From: Candidatus Jidaibacter sp.
GTDB lineage: Bacteria > Pseudomonadota > Alphaproteobacteria > Rickettsiales > Midichloriaceae
NCBI GenBank assembly: GCA_021298045.1
Contig: JAJTHY010000050.1
Location: 1-15,421, forward strand
DNA length: 15,421 nucleotides
Reading direction: 5' to 3'
The notes beneath the pieces were generated by a model. That model searched no databases. It was not told the DNA's origin and worked only from the letters and a program-made list of their open reading frames with translations. The translations under genes were made by a program, and so were the position numbers. Position 1 is the stretch's first letter; each line of letters begins with the position of its first letter. This document shows positions 1-6,483 of the stretch, one piece after another.

Positions 1-110
1 TCAAAAAATTTGTATATAGTTTGGTGCATAGCACCCGCATATACAAATTTTTTGTCCCCCACAGCCAGCGCTTTTCCTTCAGGATTATGTTTAAATGATT
101 TCAATAACAT
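1..110 (-). CDS. Possible 5' end of a minus-strand gene running off the window
   Basis: Reading the minus strand from an ATG at 110-108, the frame stays open for 36 codons to the window edge. The peptide begins MLLKSFKHNPEGKALAVGDK and looks protein-like. An in-frame TGA lies two codons upstream of the ATG, so the gene cannot start earlier in this frame. No good Shine-Dalgarno sequence precedes it. The 16-bp inverted repeat at 2-54 lies inside the frame and encodes mirrored KKFVY and IYKFF stretches. I do not recognise a family. The alternative is that the frame is accidental and the repeat is only a terminator for a gene to the left. Confidence 0.35.
   Translation of the reverse strand, partial: MLLKSFKHNPEGKALAVGDKKFVYAGAMHQTIYKFF
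2..54. repeat. Perfect 16-bp inverted repeat with nested 5-bp stem
   Basis: Positions 2-17 are exactly complementary to 39-54. The 21-base loop contains a second stem, GGTGC (23-27) with GCACC (31-35), around a 3-base loop. The outer arms are A/T-rich and end in A6 on one side and T6 on the other, so the structure could terminate transcription in either direction. It could also be a dispersed palindromic element. The nested geometry is seen directly; the function is inferred. Confidence 0.7.
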
Positions 111-144
111 ATCTGTTCAAGGGCAATTTATTATAGGAGGGTAG

Positions 145-261
145 ATGATGGCAAAAAAAAATTCTTATAACAAGTGTGGGGTACTATATAAGATACTATA
201 TTATTCTATATTAAGCCCTCAGTATATTTACTGGGGGTTTTTATTGTCAATAAAAGGTTAA
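145..261 (+). CDS. Short ORF with strong ribosome binding site, possibly a decayed gene start
   Basis: TAGGAGG at 134-140 sits correctly spaced before two consecutive ATG codons at 145 and 148. The frame runs 38 codons, starts MMAKKNSYNKCGVLYK, and reads straight through the terminator hairpin at 216-237, which is unusual for a real gene. A run of nine A (153-161) follows the start. If one A were missing, the peptide would be MMAKKILITSVGYY and so on, stopping at 211-213 just before the terminator. That start resembles the beginning of a nucleotide-binding protein, so this may be a gene relic or leader. No family is recognised. Confidence 0.22.
   Translation: MMAKKNSYNKCGVLYKILYYSILSPQYIYWGFLLSIKG
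216..243 (+). terminator. Rho-independent terminator
   Basis: A nine-base-pair stem (216-224 with 229-237, one G-T wobble) has a 4-base TATT loop and is followed directly by T5 at 238-242. The orientation fits plus-strand transcription. The only candidate transcript in front of it is the short ORF starting at 145. Confidence 0.7.
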
Positions 262-292
262 TTAGCATACAAAGATGTGCGCTTATGCAAAA

Positions 293-592
293 TTATTTTT
301 GGGAAATGGTATTATAAATAGAACTATAAGCCCGTACCACTGGCTTTGGTTGCTTTAAATCTTCAATTAAATCATACTCAATGTTATTTTTTTCAGCGTA
401 GGCAATCGCTTCATCTTTGCAGTCAAAATACAGCTTAATCTCCTGAGCATACATATCTGCACTACCCGTCCAACCCATTATTGGCTCAATATAGCGATCA
501 ACACTGGTATACTCCAAAAGCCAACTTTTGGTTTTTCCCTTGCCAGATTGCATGGCGCTTCTACATGGTTTGTATATTTTTGCTCGAGACAT
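293..592 (-). CDS. NDUFS4-like NADH dehydrogenase (complex I) accessory subunit
   Basis: This 99-aa protein matches the 'ETC complex I subunit conserved region' family, the bacterial counterpart of mitochondrial NDUFS4 (18-kDa subunit), found in alphaproteobacteria. It should bind the peripheral arm of respiratory complex I on the cytoplasmic face, where its mitochondrial homologue supports assembly and stability. Visible family marks are ARIYKP-like AKIYKP near the N-terminus, AMQSGKGKT (13-21), the MGWTGSAD block (39-46) and the FDCKDEAIAYAEKNNI segment (56-71). The length is normal for the family. The start at 592 is preceded by GAAAGGA. The gene stands alone, divergent from xseB, and no other complex I genes are in view. 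Confidence 0.88.
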   Translation of the reverse strand: MSRAKIYKPCRSAMQSGKGKTKSWLLEYTSVDRYIEPIMGWTGSADMYAQEIKLYFDCKDEAIAYAEKNNIEYDLIEDLKQPKPVVRAYSSIYNTISQK

Positions 593-671
593 ATCCTTTC
601 TTCAACTTGCGTATTATCTATCTATTTGTTACCATAAGTTTCATAAAATTTCAAATACAAGGTTACCTCTC

Positions 672-926
672 ATGTCAAAAAGCGAAATAAAAAATCTAAG
701 CTTCGAGCAATCATTAAGCGAACTTGAAAATATAGTGCGCAAGTTAGAGTCCGGCTCTGCAGAGCTGGAATCATCTATTGATCTATATTCAAGAGGCATA
801 GCGCTTAAAGATCATTGCGAAAAGATTTTAGCAAATGCAAAACTCAAAGTGGAAAAAATTATTTCAAAAGATGGCGAAGCTGTTGGCACAGAAGCATTCA
901 ATCCTAACCCAGAAGCAAACAATTGA
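672..926 (+). CDS. xseB: Exodeoxyribonuclease VII small subunit
   Basis: The 84-aa product is the small subunit of exonuclease VII, which degrades single-stranded DNA from both ends together with the XseA large subunit in the cytoplasm. The hallmark helical hairpin is clear: SFEQSLSELENIVRKLESG at 10-28, then LESSIDLYSRGIALKDHCEK and LANAKLKVEKI. The frame is open upstream to 528, but that part overlaps the divergent NDUFS4-like gene. The ATG at 672 gives the normal family length and has AAGG at 659-662, so I chose it. xseA is not in the window. The stop codon overlaps the -35 element proposed for the next gene. Confidence 0.92.
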   Translation: MSKSEIKNLSFEQSLSELENIVRKLESGSAELESSIDLYSRGIALKDHCEKILANAKLKVEKIISKDGEAVGTEAFNPNPEANN

Positions 927-950
927 CTTGTAACGATAATTGCGCATAAA
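923..950 (+). promoter_or_regulatory. Candidate sigma-70 promoter for the DUF2610 gene
   Basis: TTGACT at 923-928 (5 of 6 consensus) is followed after 16 bases by CATAAA at 945-950 (4 of 6). The expected start of transcription is near 957, giving a leader of about 27 bases before the ATG at 984. The -35 overlaps the xseB stop codon. Confidence 0.42.
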
Positions 951-983
951 TAAAATATACGATGATTTACATATGGTGCGCTT

Positions 984-1289
984 ATGAAAAAATTTACTAT
1001 AAATTGTCAGTTTGGTAATTCAAACGGTGATTTCACCGTTTATATAGGTAATCCTGAAGGATCCCATCATCCTCTGCACTTCCAAGCTGACTGGTTAAAT
1101 AAAGAGCGTGGAGGCACAATTCCACAAAAGGTCATGGATAGCTTGGCAAAACTAAAAGAGATAGCAGAAAAGAATAATGTTTCATTTGAAGAATTATGCG
1201 AATATGCCCTTCAAGCGGCTCGAATTGAAGAAGGCTCCTACAAGCAGCAAGCTGCACCTACCGCTGAAAATACCGAGAAAAATTTGTAG
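984..1289 (+). CDS. DUF2610 domain protein
   Basis: This 101-aa protein is recognised as the DUF2610 family, which I know from Rickettsia and relatives; its function is unknown. The characteristic opening is MKKFTINCQFGNS, followed by a YIGNPEGSHHPLHFQADWL block (about 20-38) and a helical region with IPQKVMDSLAKLKEIAEKNN and EELCEYALQAA. The last 20 residues are polar and probably disordered. There is no signal peptide or membrane segment, so it is probably cytoplasmic. It has its own candidate promoter and a strong terminator, so it may be monocistronic, although it lies only 57 bases after xseB. Confidence 0.85.
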   Translation: MKKFTINCQFGNSNGDFTVYIGNPEGSHHPLHFQADWLNKERGGTIPQKVMDSLAKLKEIAEKNNVSFEELCEYALQAARIEEGSYKQQAAPTAENTEKNL

Positions 1290-1318
1290 GTGTCACCCTT
1301 GCTATTGAATGGGCCTTG

Positions 1319-1371
1319 AGATCCCCAGCAGTAGCGAAGATGGCTAGCGGTTGGGGATCTGTTGTATTTTT
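1319..1371 (+). terminator. Rho-independent terminator after the DUF2610 gene
   Basis: AGATCCCCA (1319-1327) pairs perfectly with 1352-1360. The hairpin continues inward through a G-T and a C-G pair to TAGC (1332-1335) with GCTA (1343-1346). A T-rich tail ending in T6 (1361-1372) follows on the plus strand and overlaps the stop codon of the convergent helicase gene. The minus side has no T run, but the stem may still shield the helicase transcript end. Confidence 0.8.
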
Positions 1372-3212
1372 TAAGCAGACTTCTTGCGTAAAATCGCTCT
1401 ATTACCACCAGGCCTAGCGCTACCAGAACTTGAAGATTTAGAGCTTCTAGATCCATTATATGGCTTTTTACTGCCACCAAAGCTCTTGCCTTTAGACTCT
1501 CCACCTCTGAAGCCCCTGTCTTTAGATTCGCCGAAGTTTCTATCTCTAGACTCTCCACCTCTGAAGCTTCTTTCTTTAGTTTCACCAAAGTTTCTATCTC
1601 TAGACTCTCCGCCTCTGAAGCTTCTTTCCTTAGATTCTCCAAAGTTTCTGTCTCTAGACTCTCCACCTCTAAAACCTCTGTCTTTAGATTCGCCGAAGTT
1701 TCTATCTCTAGACTTTCCACCTCTGAAGCTCCTTTCCTTAGAGTCACCAAAATTTCTATTTCTAGAATCATCTTCTGACCTTCTTTCTTTGAAGCCACCA
1801 TCTCTTCTAGGCTCTGATTTTTTAAAGCGTGACTCTCTGTATTCTCTAATGTCTACAACTTTATCACCATCAGATCTCTTCGAGAAATCCCCAAAGGATG
1901 AGTTTCCACCCTTACCAAATCTGCTGTTGCCACCACTTCTTGGCTTGAACCTATCTTGTCCATGTGGACGCTTGGAGAAAGACCTTGCTCCACCACGGCT
2001 ATTACCACCATGGCTATTACCTCTCATCTCTTCACTACTGTTAGACCCAGTATCAATAAGTTTTTCAATAGCGCGCCATTTACGGTTTTCAGATGGAGTA
2101 ACTAAACTAATCGCTTTACCTTTAGCGCCAGCCCTACCCGTTCTACCAATTCTATGGATGTAATCCTCAGGCGCTTGAGGCAATCCAAAGTTAACCACTA
2201 AAGAAACACTTGGCACATCTAATCCCCTAGCAGCAACATCAGTTGCAACTAAGATTTTATTACGCCCATCTCTAAATGCTGCAATAACTTTTTCTCTTTT
2301 GCGTTGCTGCATATCACCATGAATTGATTGCGCAATATAACCAGCTTCACGCAATCTCGTCGCAAGCTTGTCAGCACCGAATTTCGTATTAACAAAAACT
2401 ATTGTAGATTTGTCACAGTCATCAAGTCTTTTGGTTAACTCAGCATACATCTGAGAATCTTGGGTGCGCACAACTTCTTGCTCAATATCCAAAACTGGAG
2501 AGTTAGCTTCACCTATAGCAATCCGTTTTGGATCCCTTTGGTATTTTTCAGCAAGTTTTACTATTTCATTCGGCAATGTCGCAGAAAACATCAACGTTTG
2601 TTTACTTTGGGGAATTGATTTTAAAATCTCATCAATTTGAATTCCAAAGCCCATATCAAGCATGCGATCTGCTTCATCTAAAACCAATACAGAAGTTCTC
2701 GAAAGATTTAGACTATTACGTTTGAGGTGATCGTTAATACGTCCGGGTGTACCAACTATAATTCTAGGTTTAGCTCTCAATTGAAAAAGCTGCTTAGACA
2801 TAGAATCTCCACCTATTAGCAAAGAAATTTTGATGGAGTTTTTGTCACCCAACAAAGTTTTTATAAACGTCATGATTTGGGCAGCCAGCTCACGTGTAGG
2901 AGCGAGTATTAAAGCTGTATCTTGTTGATTGGCAATTAATTTGGAAATAAGTGGAATTCCATATGCGCCAGTTTTACCTGTCCCTGTTTGCGCAGTACCC
3001 AGAATATCATGCCCCAAAAGTGCGAGCGGAATAGATTCCATTTGGATAGGAGTTGGGGTTTTAAACTTCATGCGATCTAAAGAGGATTGCACTGAAGGGT
3101 GGAGATCAAATTCCTGAAATGAATTTGTTTCAATACCTGCATCTTCCGCGATATCAATATGTATATTTTTAGCGATAGCTTGTGTGTTTGACATTTTATG
3201 TACCAATTTCAT
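1371..3212 (-). CDS. DEAD-box ATP-dependent RNA helicase (RhlE/DeaD-like) with repetitive Arg-Gly tail
   Basis: The 613-aa protein unwinds short RNA duplexes using ATP, probably in RNA turnover, ribosome assembly or cold adaptation. Both RecA-like domains are complete: Q motif around TPTPIQ (52-57), Walker A AQTGTGKT (74-81), PTRELA (105-110), TPGR (155-158), DEAD (179-182), SAT (210-212), VFVN (272-275), ATDVAARGLD (323-332) and HRIGRTGR (353-360). From about 390 the chain is a low-complexity basic tail rich in R, G, S, F and D, likely an RNA-binding, disordered arm. It includes five 18-residue repeats at 483-572. A second ATG at codon 7 (3194-3192) is an alternative start; neither start has a clear ribosome binding site. 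The precise subfamily is uncertain. Confidence 0.93.
   Translation of the reverse strand: MKLVHKMSNTQAIAKNIHIDIAEDAGIETNSFQEFDLHPSVQSSLDRMKFKTPTPIQMESIPLALLGHDILGTAQTGTGKTGAYGIPLISKLIANQQDTALILAPTRELAAQIMTFIKTLLGDKNSIKISLLIGGDSMSKQLFQLRAKPRIIVGTPGRINDHLKRNSLNLSRTSVLVLDEADRMLDMGFGIQIDEILKSIPQSKQTLMFSATLPNEIVKLAEKYQRDPKRIAIGEANSPVLDIEQEVVRTQDSQMYAELTKRLDDCDKSTIVFVNTKFGADKLATRLREAGYIAQSIHGDMQQRKREKVIAAFRDGRNKILVATDVAARGLDVPSVSLVVNFGLPQAPEDYIHRIGRTGRAGAKGKAISLVTPSENRKWRAIEKLIDTGSNSSEEMRGNSHGGNSRGGARSFSKRPHGQDRFKPRSGGNSRFGKGGNSSFGDFSKRSDGDKVVDIREYRESRFKKSEPRRDGGFKERRSEDDSRNRNFGDSKERSFRGGKSRDRNFGESKDRGFRGGESRDRNFGESKERSFRGGESRDRNFGETKERSFRGGESRDRNFGESKDRGFRGGESKGKSFGGSKKPYNGSRSSKSSSSGSARPGGNRAILRKKSA
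1497..1766 (-). repeat. Five 54-bp tandem repeats in the helicase tail
   Basis: Five in-frame 54-bp units encode 18-residue repeats of the form S-R-D-R-N-F-G-E-S-K-(D/E)-R-(G/S)-F-R-G-G-E. Counting along the protein, units 2 and 5 carry D-R-G, while units 1, 3 and 4 carry E-R-S. Unit 1 is the most diverged (SRNRNFGD, ending in K). A degenerate sixth start (SKGKSFGGSK) follows. The repeat explains the long antisense frames found on both strands here. Confidence 0.88.
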
Positions 3213-3595
3213 TAATATTTATGGGCATGTATTCAAACTTTTAAAGACTAGCTAAAACTGATAAACAGCTTTAAGATGCCCTTTAAAGATTTGAAATTAC
3301 CACCTATGTGGGAAAATAGTTAGTTATATACTCCGTTAATTTGGAACATTGGTTCGTCGCATCGGCACCTATTACCATAGGCTTACGGTGCTCGCAATTT
3401 CTGCTCTTTCCACTTTTCCAAATTTCCTGTCGTCTATGTCTTTTGCACATTCTTCATTGATTAGAGATATACCAAGGTTTAAAATTTGGACTTTGGTATT
3501 ACACTTGCAGCGCTTTTTTATGTATGCAAAAGCTTACTAATACTAATTCCAGCACATATGCCCAAATAAAAATGAAATCAGTATGAGTATGAACA

Positions 3596-3626
3596 CCAAG
3601 CCTCAAAAAAACATTTTGAGACTTGG
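3596..3626. other. Stem-loop of unknown role
   Basis: CCAAG (3596-3600) pairs with CTTGG (3622-3626) and CTCAAAA (3602-3608) pairs with TTTTGAG (3614-3620), separated by one C-A mismatch. The loop is AAACA. There is no T run on either side, so it is not a classic terminator. It lies five bases before the terminator hairpin and may be part of the same small transcript. Confidence 0.55.
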
Positions 3627-3630
3627 CATG

Positions 3631-3690
3631 AAGAGAAGTAGAAGTTGGTTCCTGCAAAATTTAGCAAGCCGTTCCTTCTACTTCTTTTTT
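3631..3690 (+). terminator. Strong rho-independent terminator with no assigned gene
   Basis: Bases 3631-3644 pair with 3675-3688 (one G-T wobble). Inner pairs GG/CC (3647-3648 with 3669-3670) and TGC/GCA (3653-3655 with 3664-3666) extend the hairpin. A T6 run at 3685-3690 follows on the plus strand, partly inside the stem. No plus-strand gene precedes it. It may also end the cold-shock transcript from the other side, although the minus-strand tail is only moderately T-rich. Confidence 0.68.
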
Positions 3691-3736
3691 GTTAAGAGTC
3701 ACTGACCCCTAACACTTTAATTTTTAAGAAATAGTA

Positions 3737-3943
3737 TTAATCAATTTCTTGCAAATTAGTTGCAGAAGTTTTTCCGCCAGTAGTTGCTAGTTCGTATTGT
3801 AGACGTTGACCCTCTCTTAGGTCTTTCCATCCAGCACGCTCTACTGCACTAACGTGTACAAAAACGTCTTTCTCGCCATTCTCAGGTTGGATAAAGCCGT
3901 ATCCCTTTGTAGAGTTGAACCATTTTACTGTGCCGATATTCAT
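3737..3943 (-). CDS. cspA: Cold-shock domain protein (CspA family)
   Basis: This 68-aa, single-domain nucleic-acid-binding protein should melt RNA secondary structure in the cytoplasm during cold or other stress. RNP-1 is seen as KGYGFIQP (13-20) and RNP-2 as VFVHVSA (27-33). The opening GTVKWFNSTKGYGFI is canonical. The length is the usual one for the family. AAGGAGA (3949-3955) lies five bases before the ATG and fixes the start. A good promoter at 4118-4147 predicts a leader of about 170 nt, as in cold-regulated csp genes. The neighbouring minus-strand gene downstream is a DEAD-box helicase, a functional partner class in cold adaptation. Confidence 0.95.
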   Translation of the reverse strand: MNIGTVKWFNSTKGYGFIQPENGEKDVFVHVSAVERAGWKDLREGQRLQYELATTGGKTSATNLQEID

Positions 3944-4111
3944 AGAAGTCTCCTTATGTTATTTTAGTGTATTTTTCATGCGCAAGCGCACCTTAGAGCT
4001 TTATAATAAAAACTCCCATCTAGCACCAAAAAATATATTCTAAGGACACCGTGAGGCGCTAACGCTAAAAGCAGATAGCTCCCGATAAAGAGTAGTTTCT
4101 TTTAAACTCAT
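3944..4111 (-). promoter_or_regulatory. Long structured 5' leader of the cold-shock gene
   Basis: From the predicted transcription start near 4111 to the ATG there are about 167 untranslated bases. On the transcript strand they include a UGCG-CUUG-CGCA stem-tetraloop (complement of 3979-3990), a GCG-UUAG-CGC hairpin (complement of 4056-4065) and other pairing segments near 4090-4110. Long, structured, temperature-responsive leaders are known for E. coli cspA. That this one works in the same way is inference. Confidence 0.45.
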
Positions 4112-4117
4112 TGCCAG

Positions 4118-4147
4118 ATTATGCCACTTTTTGCTAGCAATAGTCAA
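4118..4147 (-). promoter_or_regulatory. Candidate sigma-70 promoter of the cold-shock gene
   Basis: On the minus strand TTGACT (4147-4142) is followed after 18 bases by CATAAT (4123-4118), each matching 5 of 6 consensus positions. This is the best promoter match in the window. It lies about 50 bases beyond the stop of the upstream oxidoreductase gene. Confidence 0.6.
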
Positions 4148-4195
4148 GAACAACGTAAATTATTTTGCATACAGTGGCTTAGAGAGCCTTTAATG

Positions 4196-5173
4196 TTATG
4201 GTACCAATACGACGGAAGCCTGGTTTTTCCTACTCTCAAGCAACTTATGGACATCAACTACTTCTGATAATTTAAATTCGATTGGCGCAGTTACTTTGAT
4301 GCTACCATCTATAATTTTGGAACATAATTCATTGAATCCTAGTAGAAGCTCCATACGGTTGCGCTTATAATGAGCGATTGAAGGTCTAGTGAAAAATAAG
4401 GATTTCGCAGAAATCATTTTCATGTCCAACTCAGCAACATTACCCGAGACATTGCCAAATAACACCATGGTGCCTCTAGGCATTAAACAAGCCATGCTAT
4501 CATCAAAAGTTGAACCGCCCAAACCATTATATACAACGTTAACCCCAATATTATTAGTTGCTTCTAATACTTTTTCTAGCCAGCCACCATCGGAATAATT
4601 TATCACTGTATCGCACCCATTGTTTAAGGCGGCTTTACGCTTTTCCTCATTTCCAATCGTACCAATTACCTGCGCTCCCATAGACTTACACCATCCGGCT
4701 ATCAGGCCGCCTACTCCGCCAGATGCAACATGCACAAGCACCGATATATTGGGGCGAGCAATAAAAGTTCTGCAGCACAAGTATTGAGCGGCCAATCCTT
4801 TATAAAAACATGCTGCCATTGTTTTTGGACTTATCTGGGGTGGAACATTAAGCAAAAGCTGGTTGTGGATATTTCTGATAGAGCAGTATGCGCCCGCATT
4901 ATCAAATGTAGTATAAGCCACTACATCATTTAATTTATATCCTTTTACAGCGGAACCCAGTTTGGTTATTCTACCCACTGCACTGACACCAGGTATTTTA
5001 TTGGAGTTTTTAATGGGGTGAGCTCCAGACCTTTGCAAAAGGTCTATAAAATTAACTTCGATCGCAATGTTTTCTACCTGAACATCAAAGTCTCCAGGAT
5101 CCACAAGCTTCATATCCACAAGCTTCATAACTTCTGGTGCACCGAAAGATTCCAAGATAACTGCTTGCGCCAT
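4196..5173 (-). CDS. Zinc-independent quinone oxidoreductase-like medium-chain dehydrogenase
   Basis: The 325-aa protein belongs to the QOR branch of the medium-chain dehydrogenase/reductase family, NADPH-dependent enzymes that reduce quinones or related carbonyls in the cytoplasm. An N-terminal GroES-like domain (about 1-120, with PGVSAVGRITKLGSAVKGYKLNDVV at 61-85) is followed by a Rossmann fold with the nucleotide-binding loop HVASGGVGG (148-156) and VIGTIGNEEKRKAALNNGCD (169-188). The cysteine and histidine ligands of the structural zinc site are not seen, as expected for QOR. MKLVD is directly duplicated at 16-25. The gene starts five bases after the M16 peptidase stop without a ribosome binding site, so it is probably translationally coupled. 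The true substrate is unknown. Confidence 0.85.
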   Translation of the reverse strand: MAQAVILESFGAPEVMKLVDMKLVDPGDFDVQVENIAIEVNFIDLLQRSGAHPIKNSNKIPGVSAVGRITKLGSAVKGYKLNDVVAYTTFDNAGAYCSIRNIHNQLLLNVPPQISPKTMAACFYKGLAAQYLCCRTFIARPNISVLVHVASGGVGGLIAGWCKSMGAQVIGTIGNEEKRKAALNNGCDTVINYSDGGWLEKVLEATNNIGVNVVYNGLGGSTFDDSMACLMPRGTMVLFGNVSGNVAELDMKMISAKSLFFTRPSIAHYKRNRMELLLGFNELCSKIIDGSIKVTAPIEFKLSEVVDVHKLLESRKNQASVVLVP

Positions 5174-5178
5174 AAGAA

Positions 5179-6444
5179 CTAATATTTAAATTTTAATTTA
5201 ACATCATCATACTTATAGATAGTATCAAGCTTACCAATTGTAGCAAGTGTAGGTGCGCTGTTTTGCGTAAAAAGTTTTAACACCACCGCTTCAAGGCTGG
5301 ATTTATCTACCTTATTAATCTTTTCCATTATTTCATCAGTAAACAAATATCGTCCATAAGCTCCTAAATTCCCTGAGAGCTTTTCAGCACGCGCCATGGA
5401 GCTTTCCTGGCTCATAAGTAACCCTGCCCTTACTTGAGATTTAGCACGCTGAATTTCCTCATCTGTAATGGAAGTGGTAAGCTTATGCACTTCGGAGGCG
5501 ATAACATCCACACATTCATTTACTTTGTCACCACTGGTCGCAACATAAAAATTAAAGGTGCCACTTTGGCTATAATTATTGCAAAATGCCGAAACACTAT
5601 AAGCAAGGCCGCGCTTTTCCCTAATTTCTTGAAACAACCTAGATGACATCCCTCCCCCAGCAATAATAGCCAATACCTGAAAGTCAAAGTAAGTAGGGTC
5701 AGTATAAGGTACGCTCTCAAATCCTAATACCAGATGTATTTGCTCCAAATCTCGCTCAACCCTTACTTCTCCACCTTTGTAGACTATATCCTCCAAATAC
5801 TTGTTTCCACTTGCTGGAAGCCCATTAAATTTTTCTTCAGCAATTTTTAAAAATTCCTTATGACTTATATTGCCAGCTGCAGAAATAATAACATTAGAAG
5901 AAAAGTAATTATCATCTACATATTTTAAGATCTGATCTCGGTTAACCGACTTAATAATATCTGTAGTGCCTAGTATAGACCTACCAAATGCTTGATTCGG
6001 ATATGCATATTCTTGGAACAGGTCAAATATTAGATCATCTGGGGTGTCTACCGTCTGCGCTATTTCTTGCAGAATCACATCACGCTCTCGCTCAATTTCT
6101 TTTTCATCAAATAGAGAGTTCTGTAAAATATCAGATAAGATATCTGTCGCCACAAGCACATCACTTTTCAGCACTTTTGCATAATACACGGTTTTTTCAC
6201 GGGATGTATAGGCGTTGAAATACCCCCCTATTTCATCAAATATTTGAGCTATTTTTAATGCGCTACGAGACTTAGTTCCCTTAAACGCCATATGCTCCAA
6301 GAAGTGCGACAACCCTTGGTTAGCAGCAGTTTCATTAGCGCTACCGGTTTGCACTTGAACTACGATAGAGACAGTTTCAATATCTTGCATTTCATCAGTA
6401 GCTATAGTAATTCCATTGGCTAGTTTTTGATGTGTAACTCTCAT
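5179..6444 (-). CDS. M16 family zinc metallopeptidase (processing-peptidase-like)
   Basis: The 421-aa protein is a pitrilysin/M16B peptidase related to the beta subunit of mitochondrial processing peptidase. The inverted zinc motif HFLEH is intact at 47-51, with the third ligand glutamate at 127 in VILQE, the normal spacing. The C-terminal half carries the family segment SRLFQEIREKRGLAYSVSA (268-286), the R/Y substrate-binding region. There is no signal peptide, so it acts in the cytoplasm, probably on short peptides or presequence-like substrates. The length is typical for bacterial M16B single-chain proteins. It is the first gene of a pair with the oxidoreductase and has a candidate promoter at 6484-6511. 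Confidence 0.93.
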   Translation of the reverse strand: MRVTHQKLANGITIATDEMQDIETVSIVVQVQTGSANETAANQGLSHFLEHMAFKGTKSRSALKIAQIFDEIGGYFNAYTSREKTVYYAKVLKSDVLVATDILSDILQNSLFDEKEIERERDVILQEIAQTVDTPDDLIFDLFQEYAYPNQAFGRSILGTTDIIKSVNRDQILKYVDDNYFSSNVIISAAGNISHKEFLKIAEEKFNGLPASGNKYLEDIVYKGGEVRVERDLEQIHLVLGFESVPYTDPTYFDFQVLAIIAGGGMSSRLFQEIREKRGLAYSVSAFCNNYSQSGTFNFYVATSGDKVNECVDVIASEVHKLTTSITDEEIQRAKSQVRAGLLMSQESSMARAEKLSGNLGAYGRYLFTDEIMEKINKVDKSSLEAVVLKLFTQNSAPTLATIGKLDTIYKYDDVKLKFKY

Positions 6445-6483
6445 TCTTTATCTCATTATCTATAATTATTAATGGTTGGTGCC

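Larger units (their letters stand above)
3213..3736. other. Gene-poor spacer between the helicase and cold-shock genes
   Basis: No convincing gene is present. A plus frame from a TTG at 3349 to 3540 (63 codons) lacks a ribosome binding site and resembles nothing known. On the minus strand a protein-like stretch, including the peptide SLINEECAKDIDD followed by RKFGKVERAEIAS, reads to a double stop (TAA TAG) near 3375. It has no ATG, so it may be a gene relic. Two hairpins lie at 3596-3626 and 3631-3690. The region must also hold the helicase promoter, which I could not place. Confidence 0.5.

Noticed and set aside
1..292. Transfer-messenger RNA, 4.5S RNA or RNase P RNA in the first 290 bases or in 3213-3736
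   Set aside because: None of the conserved sequence blocks of these RNAs could be found by eye in either region.
528..671. N-terminal extension of xseB
   Set aside because: It would overlap the divergent NDUFS4-like gene and exceed the normal XseB length. The ATG at 672 fits the family.
1238..1801. Minus-strand frame (187 codons) with repeated S-L-E-I-E-T-like units
   Set aside because: It is an out-of-frame reading of the same tandem repeats within the helicase gene, whose motifs establish the real frame.
1384..2163. Long plus-strand frame (259 codons) opposite the helicase, rich in P, L and S
   Set aside because: It is the antisense of the repetitive helicase tail; the 54-bp repeats keep the opposite frame open. 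Its low-complexity product resembles no protein.
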